Source: Clostridiales bacterium (GTDB lineage Bacteria > Bacillota > Clostridia > Oscillospirales > Oscillospiraceae). From it: DNA of 64,000 bases. Below are positions 61,630-64,000 of the stretch, one piece after another. Positions within the stretch are counted from its first letter, which is position 1. Each line of letters starts with the position of its first letter. The notes under the pieces are model-generated. The model saw only the letters and a list, made by a program, of their open reading frames with translations, did not search any database and was not told the DNA's origin. Location: the NCBI GenBank assembly GCA_902362775.1, contig CABIXV010000002.1:1679-65678 (forward strand), written 5' to 3'. The translations under genes and the position numbers were made by a program.

Positions 61630-61668
61630 GTTTTTTCTTCCTTTCCTTTGCCGTACTTGGACAATGTT

Positions 61669-62265
61669 TCAGGCTTCTGATCCATTTTCTTCCAGAGCCT
61701 GTCTAGTATCCACATCCTCAAGTTCCCGTGGGGTGTCCACTTGGATTCGCTGACACCGTTCCCCACAGGCCTCCAGGACAGCCCGCCCACCCCGGTCGCC
61801 GGTGAGATCCAATAATCGGGGTATCAGCTCCGCAGAAAAGAGGGTGGGATTGCCTACCCTATCTCCCCAGGCGGCGGTGGCGGCCAGCAGTCCGGGCCGG
61901 GCCGCATCCAGCAGTCGGGACACAGTCCCCGCCCCCAGCCAGGGCTGGTCCGCCACGGCAAACAGCAAAAAATCCTCTGGAGCAAATCCATCCAAAGCTT
62001 GGATAGCGCTCTTTATTGTAAAGGATAATCCCTTGTCACTTTCAGGGCTATCCACAACCCTGGCACCTAACGCGGCGGCCATCTCCCGAATCTCCAGATA
62101 ACTGGAGACCACGGTCAAGGTACAGTCTTCCCGCCTTTGGACCAAATCAGCCAGCATATCCAGGCCATATCTATAAAGTGATTTTCCTTTCCAGTTGTAG
62201 AGCAGCTTGTTGCTTCCAAACCGGAGGCCGCTGCCTGCGGCCAGATAGAGGATGTGCTTACTCAT
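61669..62265 (-). CDS. MocA/MobA-like nucleotidyltransferase
   Basis: A 198-residue NTP-transferase. It begins MSKHILYLAAGSGLRFGSNKLLYNWKGK, a variant of the LAAGxxxRxGxxKxLL signature, and has LLFAVADQPWLG and GNPTLF, typical of MocA, which makes molybdopterin cytosine dinucleotide for xanthine-dehydrogenase-type enzymes. Start 62265 lies inside the end of the molybdenum hydroxylase gene (8-nt overlap), implying coupled expression and a cofactor role for that enzyme. Confidence 0.85.
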   Translation of the reverse strand: MSKHILYLAAGSGLRFGSNKLLYNWKGKSLYRYGLDMLADLVQRREDCTLTVVSSYLEIREMAAALGARVVDSPESDKGLSFTIKSAIQALDGFAPEDFLLFAVADQPWLGAGTVSRLLDAARPGLLAATAAWGDRVGNPTLFSAELIPRLLDLTGDRGGRAVLEACGERCQRIQVDTPRELEDVDTRQALEENGSEA

Positions 62266-64000
62266 CCCGGCCAAGGAGCACCTTTTCCGGCGTGATGGGC
62301 AGGGAGTGGTGCCGCAGGCCGGTGGCCCGGTACACGGCATGGGCGATAGCTGGGGCCGGCGTATTGATGACGATCTCCCCAATTGACTTTGCGCCAAAGG
62401 GGCCAGTCTGCTCATAGCTGGATTCAAATTCCACCTGAAGCCTGCCCATATCCAGACGGGTTGGGATCTTATAGCGCATGAGGGAATCCTCCCGGATACG
62501 CCCCTCCCTGTTGTAGGTCACATCCTCAAACAGTGCCATGCCAATCCCCTGAACAATGCCCCCCTCGGTCTGGACTCTGGCCAGATTGGGGTTGATGGGC
62601 GTGCCGCAGTCCACCACGGCCGTATAGTTTAAAACCTTTACAGATCCAGTTTCTTTGTCCACCTCCACCTCGGCCATGCCTACCATAAAGGGCGGCGGCG
62701 AGATGGGGGAGGAGTGGGAAACCGTGGTCTGGACCGCTGTTCCGTTTCCGCACATGGACTTGGTAGCGATATCAAAGAGGGATACCTGGGCGGATCCGTC
62801 CAACCGACGCACCGCCTTCCTGGCGTACTCCACTTCCTCTCTGGGGCAGTCCAGCAGCTCCGCCCCAATGGCGCAAAGCCGCTCTTTTAACTCGGCACAG
62901 GCTTTCTCCACAGCCTTTCCGGTGACATAGGTGGTGCTGGAGGCATAGGAGCCGGAATCATAGGGGGAGGCGTCGGAGTCAGCGCCAAAGACAGCTACTT
63001 CATCCACCTCGCACTCCATGCACTCGGCGGCCATCTGGGCCAATATAGTATCGCACCCAGTCCCCATGTCCGCGGCGCCGATGGTCAGGTTAAAAAATCC
63101 CTCATCACTCAGCTTGATAGTGGCGGAGCCCACGTCCACCCCAGAGATTCCGGACCCCTGCATGGCCATGGCTACGCCTGCCGCCCGAATCTTTCCGCCG
63201 CCCAAATCCCGGACGGGGTACTTCTCCTCCCAGTGGAACAGCTCCTTACAGCGGGTCATGCACCGGTCCAGGGCGCAGGCGTCCGCCCGCTCGTTATAAT
63301 AGGCGGGCATGACCTGCCCCTGGCGGACCATATTCTTCTCCCGCAGGGCCACCGGGTCCACCCCAAGCCGGTCGGCCAGCTCGTTCACCGCCGACTCCAC
63401 AGCAAAGATGCCCTGAGTGGCCCCATAACCCCGGTAGGCCCCGGCAGACTGGACATTGGTGTACACCACGTCATAAGCGAAGCGGAAGGCCTCCAGGCTG
63501 TTGGTATACAGGGGAATGGATTTGTGGCCGGACAACCCCACTGTGGTAGGGCCATGCTCACCGTAGGCCCCGGTATTGGATAAGGTATACACATCCAGGG
63601 CCCGGATGGTCCCATCCAGGCTGGCTCCCAAGCGCACCTTGATCTCCATCTCGTGGCGGGGAGAGCCGGCAGTCTGGCACTCCTGCCGGGTATAGATCAT
63701 CTTGGCCGGCCGGCCCGTCTTCCAGGTGACCAGAGCGGGGTATACCTCGGCCACCACCGTCTGCTTGGCCCCGAAGCCGCCGCCGATGCGGGGCTTCTCC
63801 ACATGGATCTTGGACTTTGGGATATCCAGAGCGTTGGCCAGAATACGCCTGACATGGAATACGATCTGAGTGGAGCTGACCACATGGAGCCGGCCATATG
63901 GGTCCATCTCCGTATAGGTGCGGAAGGTCTCCATCATGGCCTGCTGGCAGGCTTTGGTGTGATAGGTCCCCTCTACCACGATATCACACTGGGCGAGCAC
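62258..64000 (-). CDS. Xanthine dehydrogenase-type molybdenum hydroxylase large subunit, partial
   Basis: 580 residues of the molybdopterin-binding subunit; the N-terminus lies beyond the right edge. PRIGGGFGAKQ, AYRGYGATQ, the central GAADMGTGCDT and QTGPFGAKSIGEI (containing the catalytic Glu) are the family motifs. It hydroxylates purines, aldehydes or nicotinate-type substrates together with FAD and [2Fe-2S] subunits not in this window. The family includes selenium-dependent members, but no selenium-related gene is seen here. The downstream MocA-like gene overlaps its stop. Confidence 0.93.
   Translation of the reverse strand: MLAQCDIVVEGTYHTKACQQAMMETFRTYTEMDPYGRLHVVSSTQIVFHVRRILANALDIPKSKIHVEKPRIGGGFGAKQTVVAEVYPALVTWKTGRPAKMIYTRQECQTAGSPRHEMEIKVRLGASLDGTIRALDVYTLSNTGAYGEHGPTTVGLSGHKSIPLYTNSLEAFRFAYDVVYTNVQSAGAYRGYGATQGIFAVESAVNELADRLGVDPVALREKNMVRQGQVMPAYYNERADACALDRCMTRCKELFHWEEKYPVRDLGGGKIRAAGVAMAMQGSGISGVDVGSATIKLSDEGFFNLTIGAADMGTGCDTILAQMAAECMECEVDEVAVFGADSDASPYDSGSYASSTTYVTGKAVEKACAELKERLCAIGAELLDCPREEVEYARKAVRRLDGSAQVSLFDIATKSMCGNGTAVQTTVSHSSPISPPPFMVGMAEVEVDKETGSVKVLNYTAVVDCGTPINPNLARVQTEGGIVQGIGMALFEDVTYNREGRIREDSLMRYKIPTRLDMGRLQVEFESSYEQTGPFGAKSIGEIVINTPAPAIAHAVYRATGLRHHSLPITPEKVLLGRDE

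Overview
The window looks like a chromosomal segment of a strictly anaerobic, fairly GC-rich Firmicute of the Oscillospiraceae type (Flavonifractor, Intestinimonas or Lawsonibacter relatives). This placement is inferred from gene content: a complete 2-hydroxyglutarate pathway for glutamate fermentation, a biotin-dependent Na+-pumping glutaconyl-CoA decarboxylase, ATP-type PEP carboxykinase, an anaerobic sulfatase-maturating radical SAM enzyme, a molybdenum hydroxylase and SLH surface proteins. No phage, CRISPR array or rRNA operon is visible.

1-11.5 kb is a carbohydrate-acid locus. A partial FAH-family gene and an aldo/keto reductase are followed by an eight-gene minus-strand operon: DapA/NanA-family lyase, tripartite tricarboxylate transporter (TctC, TctB, TctA), a KDPG aldolase fused to a VOC-like domain, DhaK, DhaL and KDG kinase. 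An IclR regulator and a ribokinase are divergent, with stacked palindromes between. The likely flow is import of an acid sugar, dehydration or cleavage to 2-keto-3-deoxy acids, phosphorylation, and aldol cleavage to pyruvate plus a triose. IS3 transposase scraps and two related hairpins lie at its edges.

11.8-22.5 kb holds tRNA-Ser(GGA), rsmA, pckA, a YoaK-like protein, a MarR-MATE pair with its operator inside the promoter, and an operon of cupin, AhpD/CMD protein, Fe-S aldo/keto reductase and MerR regulator behind a MerR-type promoter. A TauE/SafE permease and a sulfatase-maturating enzyme follow. Facing them at 22.5-28.1 kb is a second tripartite transporter operon with a cytoplasmic Cys-type sulfatase and a GntR/LacI hybrid regulator. 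I read these as one system for uptake and desulfation of a small sulfated acid. An AT-rich scar next to tRNA-Arg(ACG) closes the region.

29-39.3 kb is the 2-hydroxyglutarate operon: gctA, gctB, gcdA, hgdC, an unannotated 56-residue membrane protein, hgdA and hgdB, then a second promoter and gcdC, a gcdD-biotinyl fusion and gcdB. It converts 2-hydroxyglutarate through glutaconyl-CoA to crotonyl-CoA while pumping Na+. An AraC regulator is divergent.

40.5-64 kb is mostly housekeeping: YitT, pgsA with a small Spo0E-like frame upstream, rimO, an Xre regulator with a palindromic promoter and a frameshifted small gene, recX, recA, prmC, YqhQ/DUF1385, two two-component systems (one with a lipoprotein), a DEDDh exonuclease, a patatin-like lipase, cysK, an SLH protein, a coiled-coil protein, coaD, rsmD, and a MocA-like nucleotidyltransferase overlapping a truncated molybdenum hydroxylase. 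Starts were chosen from Shine-Dalgarno placement; several differ from the longest open frame.
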